Source: Stenotrophomonas nematodicola
Lineage (GTDB): Bacteria; Pseudomonadota; Gammaproteobacteria; Xanthomonadales; Xanthomonadaceae
Assembly: GCF_009467805.1 (NCBI RefSeq)
Contig: NZ_WIAY01000001.1
Span: 314,982 to 378,981, forward strand
DNA length: 64,000 bases
Reading direction: 5' to 3'
This document shows positions 8,762 to 17,463 of the stretch, piece after piece. The first letter of the stretch is position 1, and every line of letters begins with the position of its first letter. The translations under genes and the position numbers were made by a program. Under the pieces are notes generated by a model, which was not told where the DNA came from, did no database searches, and saw only the letters and a program-made list of their open reading frames with translations.

Positions 8762-10000
8762 TTATGGATCCGCGTCGAAGATCACGGTGACATCACCCCG
8801 ATAGTGGCTTCCGGGATGATCCAGCATCCGCAGTACAGGCGCCCCGTTGACAGCAAAATCCAGGCGCGAGGGCCGACGGATGACGAACGAATCGGCGGCA
8901 AACACCGGTGCGGTCATGATGCTCGTCAGGGGTACAAGCACAGCTTCCTCACCTGCGCCGAGGCGATGGAAGCCTGGCATTGTCAGCCGGATATCGAGCG
9001 GGACATCGTCAGCGGCGACCGTCTGGTTCCGCAGCGCGCATCGCCCGTCAGGGAACACGTGTTCGCATGTCAGCGAAACACTGAACCGGCCCGAGCTGCT
9101 GATCTGGAATGGAAGCTCTTTTTCCAGTGCCTTGGGCGCGATGCCGTGGTCGCTCCACTGGGTCCACCCTCCTCGCGGCATCAGAACGGCGCGGTCGCTG
9201 CCCGGCGCAAGATCGAGCTGGAAGGCGTGGCGGACCTCCAATGAAAAGTGGATGTTGACGACGGAATCATCGAGCACCACCCCGTCGCCGAGATCGAAGT
9301 CCGCGCCCTCCCCTGTGCCGCCGACCCGGAACGTCGTCTGTCCCGTATAGAGACCGCTACGCATCGACAACGGAGCAGGCGTGGTCAGGCTGTAGGTGAT
9401 GTCGAACTGGTTCATGTCGTAGTTGTTCGCCGTGATCCAGTCCAGCCCACAGGCCACGCTCCCTTCGCCACCGTCGCGACGAAGCAGCATCCGCATGATC
9501 GTGCGGTTGTGCGAATTGGTATTTCTCAGCCCGAACGTGCAGTTGCGTGCGCCACCGGTCGATGCCGGCTCCGTCGGGCCATCGCCGTCCGTGTCCCGAA
9601 GTCGCATCGCTGCACCGATGATCCGGAAGGTAAGATCGAAGCTGTGGGCACCATCCTCCGACGTGACGCGTACGATGCGCGGCGGGGGCATGCCGATGTA
9701 GAACGACCCTCGACCATAGCCACTGCGCCCATCCCCCTGCTTGGTACCGCGGATCTTGGTGTCGATGCTCCACCAGTTGCTGGCGATGCAGGAGGGAAGA
9801 TGCGTGCCCGCGCATACCCCCGACCAGGGGGTCGTGTTGACGAACTGACGCTGGTCGGGATTGCCGATGTCCGGCTTGAACTCGGCGCTGATGTAAATAT
9901 CGGCCGCCTGTGCGGCAGTCAGGAACAAGCAGATCGGCAGGGCGACCAGCACGCGCGCCAGGCAGCGCATCAGCGTGCGGGATGGTTGGGGCCGGTTCAT
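8762..10000 (-). CDS. CS1/Coo-type pilus tip adhesin (CooD/CblD-like)
   Basis: A 412-aa secreted protein, signal peptide ALPICLFLTAAQA. It is the last gene of a four-gene operon in the order chaperone, major pilin, usher, this gene, which is exactly the order of the CS1 (cooB-A-C-D) alternate chaperone-usher pili, so by position it is the minor tip subunit. Paired cysteines (GVCAGTHLPSC, NCTFGL...VACGLDW, LTCEHVFPDGRCAL) and a beta-rich C-terminal half fit the family. It overlaps the usher stop by ATGA, which fixes the start at 10000. The call depends on context as well as sequence; the receptor is unknown. Confidence 0.8.
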   Translation of the reverse strand: MNRPQPSRTLMRCLARVLVALPICLFLTAAQAADIYISAEFKPDIGNPDQRQFVNTTPWSGVCAGTHLPSCIASNWWSIDTKIRGTKQGDGRSGYGRGSFYIGMPPPRIVRVTSEDGAHSFDLTFRIIGAAMRLRDTDGDGPTEPASTGGARNCTFGLRNTNSHNRTIMRMLLRRDGGEGSVACGLDWITANNYDMNQFDITYSLTTPAPLSMRSGLYTGQTTFRVGGTGEGADFDLGDGVVLDDSVVNIHFSLEVRHAFQLDLAPGSDRAVLMPRGGWTQWSDHGIAPKALEKELPFQISSSGRFSVSLTCEHVFPDGRCALRNQTVAADDVPLDIRLTMPGFHRLGAGEEAVLVPLTSIMTAPVFAADSFVIRRPSRLDFAVNGAPVLRMLDHPGSHYRGDVTVIFDADP

Positions 10001-12531
10001 GGCAGCGCGTCTCCTCGGGAAGCATCGGATGCGACGGTGGTCGCGGTGAGGCGGTTGTCCGGACACTGGAGAATGCCGGCCATCCAGGTATCGTGAGGCG
10101 GTCGCGTGGCCGTTCCATCCAGCACGAACGTACAGTCCTGCACGCGCGGGTGGCGCACCTGCAGAGCAGGAGAACGCACACTCAACTCCAGTGTGAAGAA
10201 GCCATCGGCTTCGGCGACGCTGCGCCCGGCGTGGTTGTGGATGTGCGCGCCGGCGAGCGGCTGACCGCCAGCATCCTGCAGCCGTCCCATGACAGTGACG
10301 GTCGAGACGATATCGACCTTTCCATAGGCCACCCCACCCTTGTTGAGATGGTAGGACAGACGGCCGGGCTGGATAGCGGCGGCCGGCGCGGCGCGCCCCT
10401 CGAAGTCGATCTGAAGCGCGCCACTGCCGTAGGCGGCGACCGGCACGAAATTGCGTCCCGGCCGCAGAACATGCGAGCCACCCCGACTGTCGTCCGCGCG
10501 AAGCGCTACGTCGGGAAGGTCGGAGCTGACGTCCACGATCATGCCCGTGTCGGCGCTTCCGCCCGGTGCCGCGCCGATGACCGCCAGCCTCCCGGCACCG
10601 AGGGCGATGGTGCTCTCCAGATTGAGCCCACCCCCGACATGCCCTTCCTGCGACGTCCTCTGCGCGTACACATCGCCGTGCACGAGCGGGTGTTCAAACC
10701 GCGCGTTGCCGCTGAGCCCAAGGCCCTCGCGGTCCACCGTGGCCTGCCCGGCGAGACTGCGCAGCGTATGCGCCTCGAAGGTCTGCTGGACACCGGCAGC
10801 GGCGTACAGGTCCCGGCCGCCGGCGGTACCGGTGCGGCTGCCAAGGCTGCCGCTGTAGCGGCGCCCATGCTCGCCCAGCGCCAGACTGAGGGTGAAGTCA
10901 ACGCCGCGATCCCGTCGCGCGCCGGTGCCGAGGTTGGCCGGGCGCTCGAAGATCGATGTCCGCCACGTCGCGTCCGTGCCGAACAGCTGCTGACGCCGGC
11001 TGAAGGACAGGTCCATCCCCACGCCCCTGCTCACACCCTGATGACGCGATACGCGGCCGGAGAGATGACTGCGGTCATCAACGCGATGGCTCACACCCAC
11101 TGCACTGGTCTGCAGCCAACCCGCTCCGCGCTCCTGCACGGGCAGCGCCGCCGGGGATGGATCGTCTGATGACCGGCGCGCCTGCCAGCTGCGATTGTGT
11201 GATGCCGTCACGGTGCCACGCCGGTAGCGCAGCAGCCCGTGGATATCCAGCCCCCGCCCTTCGTGTCGCGTGGCGTAGGCATTGGTGTACAGGTTGGCCC
11301 AGTCGTTGGCGTGCCAATCCACCGACGCGGCCACTGCCGCGTGATCGCCCACCTGGTGGGCGGACAACCCGAGCACTGCCCGCGCATGGGCCAGATAGTT
11401 GACGATGGCACCTGCCGCCAGACGCCCCCTGTCCGGGTCTCCCGCACTGTCGAACAGGCTCCGCTGCTGTCCAACGAACGCGCTGTAGCGCCAACGCCGG
11501 CTCGGATCGCCCCAATGGCTCGGCTTGTGAATCAGCGCGGTTTCGCGGGAGGTTTCGCGCCCGTCTTCGATGATCCGCAGCTCGACGTCGTAGATGCCCC
11601 CCGGCAACCGGCGGGTGTCGACCTGCTGGAGGCCTGGCTGCAAGGCCTGGGACAGGATCAGGGCACCGTCGCGGTACACCTCGAGCGCGCCTTCACGACT
11701 GGCGGTGACATACACCGGATACAGGCTGGGCGCCCGGGTATCCACCACGAGGCTGTCCGAGGAGCCGGCCATGACACCGATGGCGGTATGGCGGCTGCTG
11801 CCAGGCCCCCGCGGCTGCCGGGTGACCCCTTGGTAGGTCGGCAGAAAGTAGCCCGCGCGCACGAACGCATCGCCCAGCTCGCGCTGGGCGTAGAGGCTCT
11901 GCACTGCATGGCGCATGCCGTTGCGCGCTTCACTGCCACGGTCCGCCTGGTAGGCACCCACCGTGGTCCATGCGCCGAGACTGCCCTGCAGATCCAGGGC
12001 ATAGCGGCCTGCGGCATCGGCACCCTCGCCAGCGTGGACATTCAGCTGGTGCCGCAGGATAAGGCCGCGACTCCCGCCGTCCGGCAAGGCATGGTGCCGC
12101 GGCCGCTCCGATGCGCCACCCTCACGGGTCGCGATGGACACCAGCGAGCTTTCCAGGCTGTAGTGAAGCCGCTCCAGGCCTTCCCGGCAGTCCCGATGGC
12201 ACGGACCGAGCGGTCGTGGATCGCGCAGGACGGCCAGCCAGCGGGCGCGTTCCGGCTCCGGCAAGGGGCTGTCGTGGCTCGCGGCGAAGTCGATCAGCGA
12301 CAGGGTGCTGTCGCGCGAGACCAGTGCCCGCGCATCACCGAGATGGCGGCCATCCTTCTCCACACGCACCACCAGAGGGACGTCGAAAAAGTGATCGCGG
12401 AAGTCGTCGGGGAGCGTGCCGGCCTGGTCCATCACGCTGATGCTCTCCAATGCAGCCGGCGCCGCCTGTGCCGCCGCGCAGCCGCAATACAGGATCGCAG
12501 CGGTGGCAAGGGGACGAAGACGCAGCAGCAT
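9997..12531 (-). CDS. CS1/Coo-type outer-membrane pilus usher
   Basis: An 844-aa outer-membrane usher with a signal peptide (TAAILYCGCAAAQA). It has the long alternating beta-barrel pattern and the family motifs LYPVYVTASREGALEVYRDG, LPGGIYDVELRIIEDGRET and, at the C-terminus, VTVMGRLQDAGGQPLAGAHI. The last is the plug/C-terminal Ig-like region shared by the TcfC/CooC group. It exports and assembles pilin subunits delivered by the periplasmic chaperone. Start at 12531 with AGAGGAAC just upstream. The gap to the pilin gene holds a perfect 22-bp palindrome, and the gene overlaps the tip gene by ATGA. Confidence 0.88.
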   Translation of the reverse strand: MLLRLRPLATAAILYCGCAAAQAAPAALESISVMDQAGTLPDDFRDHFFDVPLVVRVEKDGRHLGDARALVSRDSTLSLIDFAASHDSPLPEPERARWLAVLRDPRPLGPCHRDCREGLERLHYSLESSLVSIATREGGASERPRHHALPDGGSRGLILRHQLNVHAGEGADAAGRYALDLQGSLGAWTTVGAYQADRGSEARNGMRHAVQSLYAQRELGDAFVRAGYFLPTYQGVTRQPRGPGSSRHTAIGVMAGSSDSLVVDTRAPSLYPVYVTASREGALEVYRDGALILSQALQPGLQQVDTRRLPGGIYDVELRIIEDGRETSRETALIHKPSHWGDPSRRWRYSAFVGQQRSLFDSAGDPDRGRLAAGAIVNYLAHARAVLGLSAHQVGDHAAVAASVDWHANDWANLYTNAYATRHEGRGLDIHGLLRYRRGTVTASHNRSWQARRSSDDPSPAALPVQERGAGWLQTSAVGVSHRVDDRSHLSGRVSRHQGVSRGVGMDLSFSRRQQLFGTDATWRTSIFERPANLGTGARRDRGVDFTLSLALGEHGRRYSGSLGSRTGTAGGRDLYAAAGVQQTFEAHTLRSLAGQATVDREGLGLSGNARFEHPLVHGDVYAQRTSQEGHVGGGLNLESTIALGAGRLAVIGAAPGGSADTGMIVDVSSDLPDVALRADDSRGGSHVLRPGRNFVPVAAYGSGALQIDFEGRAAPAAAIQPGRLSYHLNKGGVAYGKVDIVSTVTVMGRLQDAGGQPLAGAHIHNHAGRSVAEADGFFTLELSVRSPALQVRHPRVQDCTFVLDGTATRPPHDTWMAGILQCPDNRLTATTVASDASRGDALP

Positions 12532-12551
12532 TGGAGTTCCTCTGAATGGAG

Positions 12552-12573
12552 GGAGGGGCGCATGCGCCCCTCC
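12552..12573. other. 22-bp perfect palindrome between pilin and usher genes
   Basis: A self-complementary sequence with half-site GGAGGGGCGCA lies 40 nt after the pilin stop and 21 nt before the usher start. It can form a stable RNA hairpin but has no U-tract. In pilus operons such a structure commonly protects the abundant pilin message and reduces read-through to the usher; that role is inferred here. Confidence 0.65.
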
Positions 12574-12612
12574 AGACGGGCAGCCGAAGCGGCCCGGGTG
12601 ACGCGGCGTGCC

Positions 12613-13113
12613 TTACGGGGTGCCGCTTTCGAACATCATGAAAACGTTGCCCTGGTAGTTGCCCTGCGCGAACTCGGCACCAGCGGGTGCTGCGGCGGCG
12701 ATGACCACGGCGGCGCGCTTGCTGGCCGATGCTTCGATCGCACTGGCGACCTCGACTGCGTTGGCCGCGCCGACCTCCAGCGCCTGACCGGCCACGGTCA
12801 CGGTCATGTCGATGCTGTCACCGGCACTGACCAGCATCGCGTCGGTGCTGAGGTAGGCATTGATCGCCCCGAGGCCGCTCTTCATGTCGAGCTGCTGCTG
12901 GATCGGGTCCAGTCGCTGCGCGGCGATATCCCAACGCATGGCCTGGACCTGGCCCGCCCAGTCGCCGACCGGCGAAATCTGCAGGCCGGTGGCGGAAGGA
13001 ACGATGGCTTCGACGGTGACCTGCAGCGGGAACTGCTCCGGTGCGGCCATTGCAGCGGACGGGGCCATGATCATGGCAGCCACGAGAGACAGGGTGGTGG
13101 TGTTGATACGCAT
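12613..13113 (-). CDS. CS1-type major pilin subunit
   Basis: 166 aa with a clean signal peptide (LVAAMIMAPSAAMAAPEQ). The mature protein, about 143 aa, has the CS1-family architecture: FPLQVTVEAIVPSATGLQI at the N-terminal donor strand, internal DSIDMTVTVAGQALEVG, and YQGNVFMMFESGTP at the very end. It lacks cysteines, as CooA-type pilins do. It lies between chaperone and usher genes of the same strand, as in the coo and cbl operons. The start at 13113 follows from the signal peptide; a longer open frame upstream is non-homologous. Polymerises into the fibre shaft. Confidence 0.85.
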   Translation of the reverse strand: MRINTTTLSLVAAMIMAPSAAMAAPEQFPLQVTVEAIVPSATGLQISPVGDWAGQVQAMRWDIAAQRLDPIQQQLDMKSGLGAINAYLSTDAMLVSAGDSIDMTVTVAGQALEVGAANAVEVASAIEASASKRAAVVIAAAAPAGAEFAQGNYQGNVFMMFESGTP

Positions 13114-13183
13114 TGCGGTGTTCTCCAACGGTGGAATGTGCCGCCGGTGCGTCCGGACGGCGGATGATGGTTCCTCCCGGAAC

Positions 13184-13930
13184 CTACGGGTTGAGCAGGA
13201 CGCGCTTACGTGCGTCCCCCTCGACGATCTCGAAGCGATGCGTCTGACCGGGACCGTGCGAGAAGGTCTCCACGCGCTGCGGCAGCAGGTGGATCCTGCG
13301 CGGCGGTGAGCAGGACTCGGCTTTGCCGTCAATGCCGCACTGACGCACGTCGTCAAGCACCACGGTGGTGTTGCCGGCATTGCGGACGACTGTCTGAGCG
13401 TCGCTGGCATCCACGCGCGTGTCGTAGGTCGTGCCATCGGGATGCACAATCACGAATACCCCGTATCCGGTAAGCACATTGACCCCGGCCAGCAACCCCT
13501 TGCGGTAGTCGTCGGCCTCGGCGTCGGTCAGCGCGAACTCGTCTTCGCGCTTTGGCATCACCGGAACGAAGCGCACCCGGTAGTAGCGTTCGGCGGAGCG
13601 ATCACCCTGGAACAGCAGGCGGGTAGCCTGCTGCCCCTGCGCAGGGACGATCAGACGCGACGGGCTGGCAATCAGAGCGTTGCCCTGCCCGTCCACGCGC
13701 GCGGTATCGACCGGGACTTCGGTTGCCTTGCCATCGGGTCCGTAGCGCACCTCAGCAATCTCCACCCGCACGAACGCGGTGGCATTGCCGGTGTTGCGTA
13801 CGCGCTTGAGCAACGCACCCTGTCCGGGAGCGGCGTACTCGTACATCGCACCGACATTGATCGACGGCGTGCCGGCAAGCGACGGCGCAGCCAGCACGGC
13901 CGAGGCCGCGAGCAGAAGGAGGCGCTTCAT
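13184..13930 (-). CDS. CS1-type periplasmic pilus chaperone (CooB-like)
   Basis: 248 aa with signal peptide (LLLAASAVLAAPSLAG). The two Ig-like domains of a pilus chaperone are visible: ALLKRVRNTGNATAFVRVEI, SRLIVPAQGQQATRLLF and YYRVRFVPVM in domain 1, then GVFVIVHPDGTTYDT and a C-terminal domain with one Cys pair (RQCGIDGKAESCS). It is first in the operon, as in coo. It binds pilin in the periplasm by donor-strand complementation and targets it to the usher. The pilin start is 70 nt downstream. The operon promoter should lie in 13931-14099, where I see TTGCA-type repeats but no confident -35/-10 pair. Confidence 0.85.
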   Translation of the reverse strand: MKRLLLLAASAVLAAPSLAGTPSINVGAMYEYAAPGQGALLKRVRNTGNATAFVRVEIAEVRYGPDGKATEVPVDTARVDGQGNALIASPSRLIVPAQGQQATRLLFQGDRSAERYYRVRFVPVMPKREDEFALTDAEADDYRKGLLAGVNVLTGYGVFVIVHPDGTTYDTRVDASDAQTVVRNAGNTTVVLDDVRQCGIDGKAESCSPPRRIHLLPQRVETFSHGPGQTHRFEIVEGDARKRVLLNP

Positions 13931-14099
13931 GGGTGGAAACTCCACGAAAGAGAAAGAAGTCGATGCAGGCCGGCGCACGGCGGCAGCCTTGCCAAGGAGC
14001 GCCACGTTACGCCCCGCCCCGGCGGGTGCGTATGCAATTTGTTTCAACGCGCACTGCAACTACTTGCAAGTCCGGCGAAGGCGTTCACGTCAGGCAGCC

Positions 14100-14129
14100 A
14101 GAAAAAGAAACGCCCCGCAATGCGGGGCG
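14100..14129 (-). terminator. Intrinsic terminator after amidohydrolase gene
   Basis: On the minus strand CGCCCCGC-ATT-GCGGGGCG is followed by TTTCTTTTT, a classic stem plus U-tract 34 nt past the stop at 14163. It separates the amidohydrolase transcript from the pilus operon downstream on the same strand. Confidence 0.85.
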
Positions 14130-14162
14130 TTGGCGCGTTCCTGCGGCTGTGGCAGTCGTCGG

Positions 14163-15611
14163 CTATTGCGTGGCGTCCTTCTTCCATGCTGCAACGTCGG
14201 CACGCACTGCGGCGAGCAGCGCATCCAGTGCCTCGCGGTCGTACATCCGGCCGCGCAGGACCACCGAATCGATGGCACGCGTGGCGGAAATGTCCTGCAG
14301 CGGATTGCGCTCCAGCAGCACCAGGTCGGCGGCCTTGCCTGCGGCCACGCTGCCGTAGCGGTCCAGCCTGCCAAACCACGCCGGGCCGGCGCGGGTGGCG
14401 GCAGAGAGTGCCTGTGTCGGCGTCAATCCTTCCTTGACGAACAGCGCCAGTTCCTCGTGCAGTCCGATGCCCGGATAATTGAAGGAGTTGAGGAAGCCGG
14501 CATCGGTGCCGGCCATGAGCGTCACGCCGGCCTCCTGCAGCAGCGGCAGCACGGCGGCCACTTGGTGGTACTCCCGATGGCGCGCCTCGATCTGCGCCGG
14601 CGTCGCCTTGGCCGCACGCTCCACGCGCCAGGCATAGGTGGCCTGCAGCTTCGGGCCGATGTAGGCCAGATACGGATCGTGCGCGTGGTCGTCCTCATCC
14701 AGGAAGTCGAGAATGCGCCCGCCGTTGAGTGTCGGGGTGACATACACGCCCTTGGCGGCGAAAGCGCGATAGGCCGCCATTGCGGTGTCACGATCAAATC
14801 CGGCCGCGAGCCGGCGGTTGGCTTCCGCACGGTCGATGCGCTTGGCGGCAACGTCGGCCGCGATGGCCGCCTCATCCTTCACGCCCGCCTTGTACGCATA
14901 GTCGAGGTGCTCGATCGAGCTGATCCCGGCATCCACCGCCTGCTGCACGGTCAGCGCCATCGGGATATGGCCCGACGCACGCAGTCCGTTGGCGCGCGCG
15001 CCCCGGACGGCGGCCAGGAACAGGTCCGGGGTGAGCGTGCTGTCCGTGATCTTCACGAAATCCACCTGGTCGCGCTTGAGCCGCACGAATGCCGCATCGA
15101 GATCGGCCGGGCTGCCTACCTCGATCGTGCCCTTCCAGACCGGCTTGATGCCCTCGATCTTGGCGCCGGAGGTGAACAACTGCGGTCCCGCCAGCTCCCC
15201 GCGACGGATCTGCCCGCGCCACGCCAGCACCTGCCCGGGCAGATCGCCGGAGGCATCGCGCACGGTGGTGATGCCGTGCGCGATGTACAGCGGCAGCAAC
15301 GCCTTGTTCTCTTCGATCAGCGCAGGACCGCCACCAAAGTGCACGTGCATGTCCCACAAGCCGGGAATCAGGTAGCGTCCCCTGCCCTCGACGCGGCGCG
15401 ACGCCGTCCACTCCCTGGCGATGGCACGGTCTTCACCGACCGCCACGATGTCCTCCCCGCGCACCACCACGCTCTGGCCGGGGATCGTGCGGCCGTGTTC
15501 GACGTCCACGATCGTGGCGTGCTGGATCATCAGGTCGGCATGTTCGGCCGCGGCGGCCGAGGCGGACAGCGTGAGCAGGACAGGCAGGGCAAGGCGGAAT
15601 GTGGCGTTCAT
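14163..15611 (-). CDS. Secreted amidohydrolase-superfamily protein
   Basis: 482 aa with a signal peptide (ALPVLLTLSASAAAAEH). The metal-dependent hydrolase fold is well marked: IPGLWDMHVHFGG (first two His ligands), FVKI (bridging Lys candidate), SGHIP and SIEHLDYAYK (further His ligands) and MAGTDAG (catalytic Asp), ending with the strand AADLVLLERNPLQDI. The subgroup resembles imidazolonepropionase-like or Xaa-Pro/Xaa-Arg dipeptidase-like secreted enzymes common in Xanthomonadaceae. The substrate cannot be told from sequence. A terminator follows the stop. Single-gene transcript by appearance. Confidence 0.85.
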   Translation of the reverse strand: MNATFRLALPVLLTLSASAAAAEHADLMIQHATIVDVEHGRTIPGQSVVVRGEDIVAVGEDRAIAREWTASRRVEGRGRYLIPGLWDMHVHFGGGPALIEENKALLPLYIAHGITTVRDASGDLPGQVLAWRGQIRRGELAGPQLFTSGAKIEGIKPVWKGTIEVGSPADLDAAFVRLKRDQVDFVKITDSTLTPDLFLAAVRGARANGLRASGHIPMALTVQQAVDAGISSIEHLDYAYKAGVKDEAAIAADVAAKRIDRAEANRRLAAGFDRDTAMAAYRAFAAKGVYVTPTLNGGRILDFLDEDDHAHDPYLAYIGPKLQATYAWRVERAAKATPAQIEARHREYHQVAAVLPLLQEAGVTLMAGTDAGFLNSFNYPGIGLHEELALFVKEGLTPTQALSAATRAGPAWFGRLDRYGSVAAGKAADLVLLERNPLQDISATRAIDSVVLRGRMYDREALDALLAAVRADVAAWKKDATQ

Positions 15612-15629
15612 GGCTACCGGGAAAGAAGA

Positions 15630-15657
15630 CTCCCCGGCACCTTAAAGCGCCGGGGAG
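15630..15657 (-). terminator. Probable terminator after GST gene
   Basis: CTCCCCGGC and GCCGGGGAG make a 9-bp stem with a 10-nt loop. On the minus strand it is followed by TCTTCTTTC, a weak pyrimidine tract. It lies 52 nt after the GST stop and 19 nt before the amidohydrolase start. Confidence 0.55.
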
Positions 15658-15709
15658 GCCATTCACCAGTTAAATTTTGCACTGCTGCATATTCAGCCAG
15701 CCACTGCGC

Positions 15710-16315
15710 TTACGCTTCGCCCTGCATCGCCGGGCGCGCCTGAACCTGCGCCAGCCAGGCCTGCACATGCGCATGCCCCTCCACGCCCGCCCCCACATAC
15801 GTGCCATAGCCGACCACCTGCGCAACCACCAGATCCGCCAGCGAATAGGCCTGCCCGAGCATCCACGGCCTGTCTGCCAGGCGCGCGTCGAGGATGTCGA
15901 GCAGTTGCCGTGCGTCATGCAGCGCTACGGACGCGTGGTCGGCACTGCGCAAGGGGCCGTCCATCGTCGCCAGCCGCAGCGCGTGGATGGCGGCCATGTA
16001 GGTCACATAGGCCCATGCACACCAGGACATCGCCTGCAGCCGCTCCGGCGTGTCCTCGGCCGGCCACAATCCCTTGGCCACGCCAAATCGCGCGCCGAGC
16101 CACAGATGGATGGCCAGGCCTTCGAAGATCGGGGTGCCATCCACCACCAGGCAAGGCACCTTGCCGTTGGGATTGATCGCCAGATACTCCGGGGTGCGCT
16201 GTTCGCCGTTGCGGATGTCGATGCGCACACGGTCATGCGGCACATCCAGTTCGGCCAGCGCGCAGGCCACCGGGGTGGCGCTGGACATGGGGTGCCAATA
16301 GAAGACGAGGGACAT
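15710..16315 (-). CDS. Glutathione S-transferase family protein
   Basis: A 201-aa cytoplasmic protein with a thioredoxin-like N-terminal domain (MSLVFYWHPMSSATPVACAL, NPNGKVPCLVVDG with the cis-Pro, then IFEGLAIHLWL replacing the usual glutathione-binding ES). The helical C-terminal domain has RLADRPWMLGQAYSLADLVV, the GST C-terminal N-capping box (S/TxxD). Length is normal for bacterial GSTs. The start at 16315 begins directly with the fold. It is divergent from a WYL-domain regulator 118 bp away, with a palindrome between them, which suggests control by that regulator. Substrate unknown. Confidence 0.85.
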   Translation of the reverse strand: MSLVFYWHPMSSATPVACALAELDVPHDRVRIDIRNGEQRTPEYLAINPNGKVPCLVVDGTPIFEGLAIHLWLGARFGVAKGLWPAEDTPERLQAMSWCAWAYVTYMAAIHALRLATMDGPLRSADHASVALHDARQLLDILDARLADRPWMLGQAYSLADLVVAQVVGYGTYVGAGVEGHAHVQAWLAQVQARPAMQGEA

Positions 16316-16395
16316 GCAGAACTCCTGGGTCAGGAACGGAGGAAAGGTGCGCCGCCGATGGGCTTGCACCGCCAGCACAGGCTAGCGACCATTGC

Positions 16396-16410
16396 GGACA
16401 GCTTTTGTCC
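16396..16410. promoter_or_regulatory. Candidate operator GGACA-N5-TGTCC between GST and WYL regulator
   Basis: GGACA-GCTTT-TGTCC is a perfect 5-bp inverted repeat in the 118-bp divergent spacer, 23 bp before the regulator start. HTH/WYL regulators bind dyads of this size, so it is a natural site for auto-control and for control of the GST gene. Inferred from position only. Confidence 0.5.
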
Positions 16411-16433
16411 TCGATAGGCGGCACCCTGCCACC

Positions 16434-17414
16434 ATGCTCACCACCTCCGCCCGCCTCCTGCGCCTGCTCGCGCTGCTGCAATCCCGCCCGCATTGGACCG
16501 GCGCCGGCCTCGCCGAGGTCATGACAGTGCACCCGCGTACCCTGCGCCGCGATATCGACCGCCTGCGCGCACTCGGCTACCCGATCCAGGCCAGCAGCGG
16601 AGTGGCGGGCGGCTACGCTTTCCGTGCCGGTCGCGCGCTTCCGCCGGTGCTGCTGGATGACGAAGAGGCGCTGGCGGCAGCACTGGCACTGCGCACCGCC
16701 GTCACCGGCACCATCAGTGGCATCGAGCAGACCGCGATCACCGCGCTGGTCAAACTGGAACAGGTGATGCCGCCGCGGCTGCGCCGGCGGCTGGACGCGC
16801 TGCGATCGACGATCCTGCCGCTGGGCCAGCGCGGCCCCGTGGTGGATGCCGCGCTGCTGGCCACCCTGGCCGGCGCCTGCCGCGACCAGCTGCACCTGCA
16901 CTTCGACTACGCCGACAAAAAGGGCGACGCCAGCCATCGCTGCGTCGAACCGCACGGCGTGGTCAACGCCGAACGCCGCTGGTATCTGGTGGCCTGGGAT
17001 ACCGCCCGCACCGACTGGCGCACCTTCCGCATCGACCGCATCACCGCGGCCCCATCGGTCGGCGCACACTTCCGGCCCCGCCCCCCGCCCGACGATGGCG
17101 ACCTGCGCGGATTTGTCGATCGTGCGCTGACGCTCGGCGGCCGCAGCGACGGTGCCGAGGTGATCCTGCATGCACCGCTGGCGGAGATGCGCCAGCGCAT
17201 TCCCGCCTCGGCCGGCGTGCTCGACGCCGTGGATGCGCAGCGCTGCCGGCTGCGCTGCACGGCCTACCCGATGGGCGAAGTGGTGTATTGGCTGCTCGCC
17301 CTGGAGCTGGAGTTCGAGGTGGTGGGCCCACCGGCGCTGCGCGAGCGTCTGCGCGAGGCGGGTGACCGCGTGGCGCGCAGTCTCGCGGACGCCGCAACAG
17401 ACGCCAGCCGCTAG
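16434..17414 (+). CDS. YafY/PafC-type HTH and WYL-domain transcriptional regulator
   Basis: 326 aa. An N-terminal HTH (LRLLALLQSRPHWTGAGLAEVMTVHPRTLRRDIDRLRALGYPI, seen in pieces at residues 8-50) is followed by the signature GGYAFRAGRALPPVLLDDEEA. The WYL domain begins near residue 155, with LHFDY...HRCVEPHGVV and RRWYLVAWD; the WYL triplet itself reads WYL here, intact. A C-terminal WCX-like region follows. WYL domains sense nucleic acid or small ligands. Divergent from the GST gene, with a dyad between. The start at 16434 was chosen because the HTH starts directly after it. Confidence 0.85.
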   Translation: MLTTSARLLRLLALLQSRPHWTGAGLAEVMTVHPRTLRRDIDRLRALGYPIQASSGVAGGYAFRAGRALPPVLLDDEEALAAALALRTAVTGTISGIEQTAITALVKLEQVMPPRLRRRLDALRSTILPLGQRGPVVDAALLATLAGACRDQLHLHFDYADKKGDASHRCVEPHGVVNAERRWYLVAWDTARTDWRTFRIDRITAAPSVGAHFRPRPPPDDGDLRGFVDRALTLGGRSDGAEVILHAPLAEMRQRIPASAGVLDAVDAQRCRLRCTAYPMGEVVYWLLALELEFEVVGPPALRERLREAGDRVARSLADAATDASR

Positions 17415-17463
17415 CTGCGCCGCCATTTGCTGCCAGCCGGTGCCCATGCTAGAACGCAGGCCC

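Noticed and set aside
13931..14099. Phase-variation invertible promoter for the pilus operon
   Set aside because: No inverted repeat pair bounding the segment and no recombinase gene nearby; only scattered TTGCA repeats.
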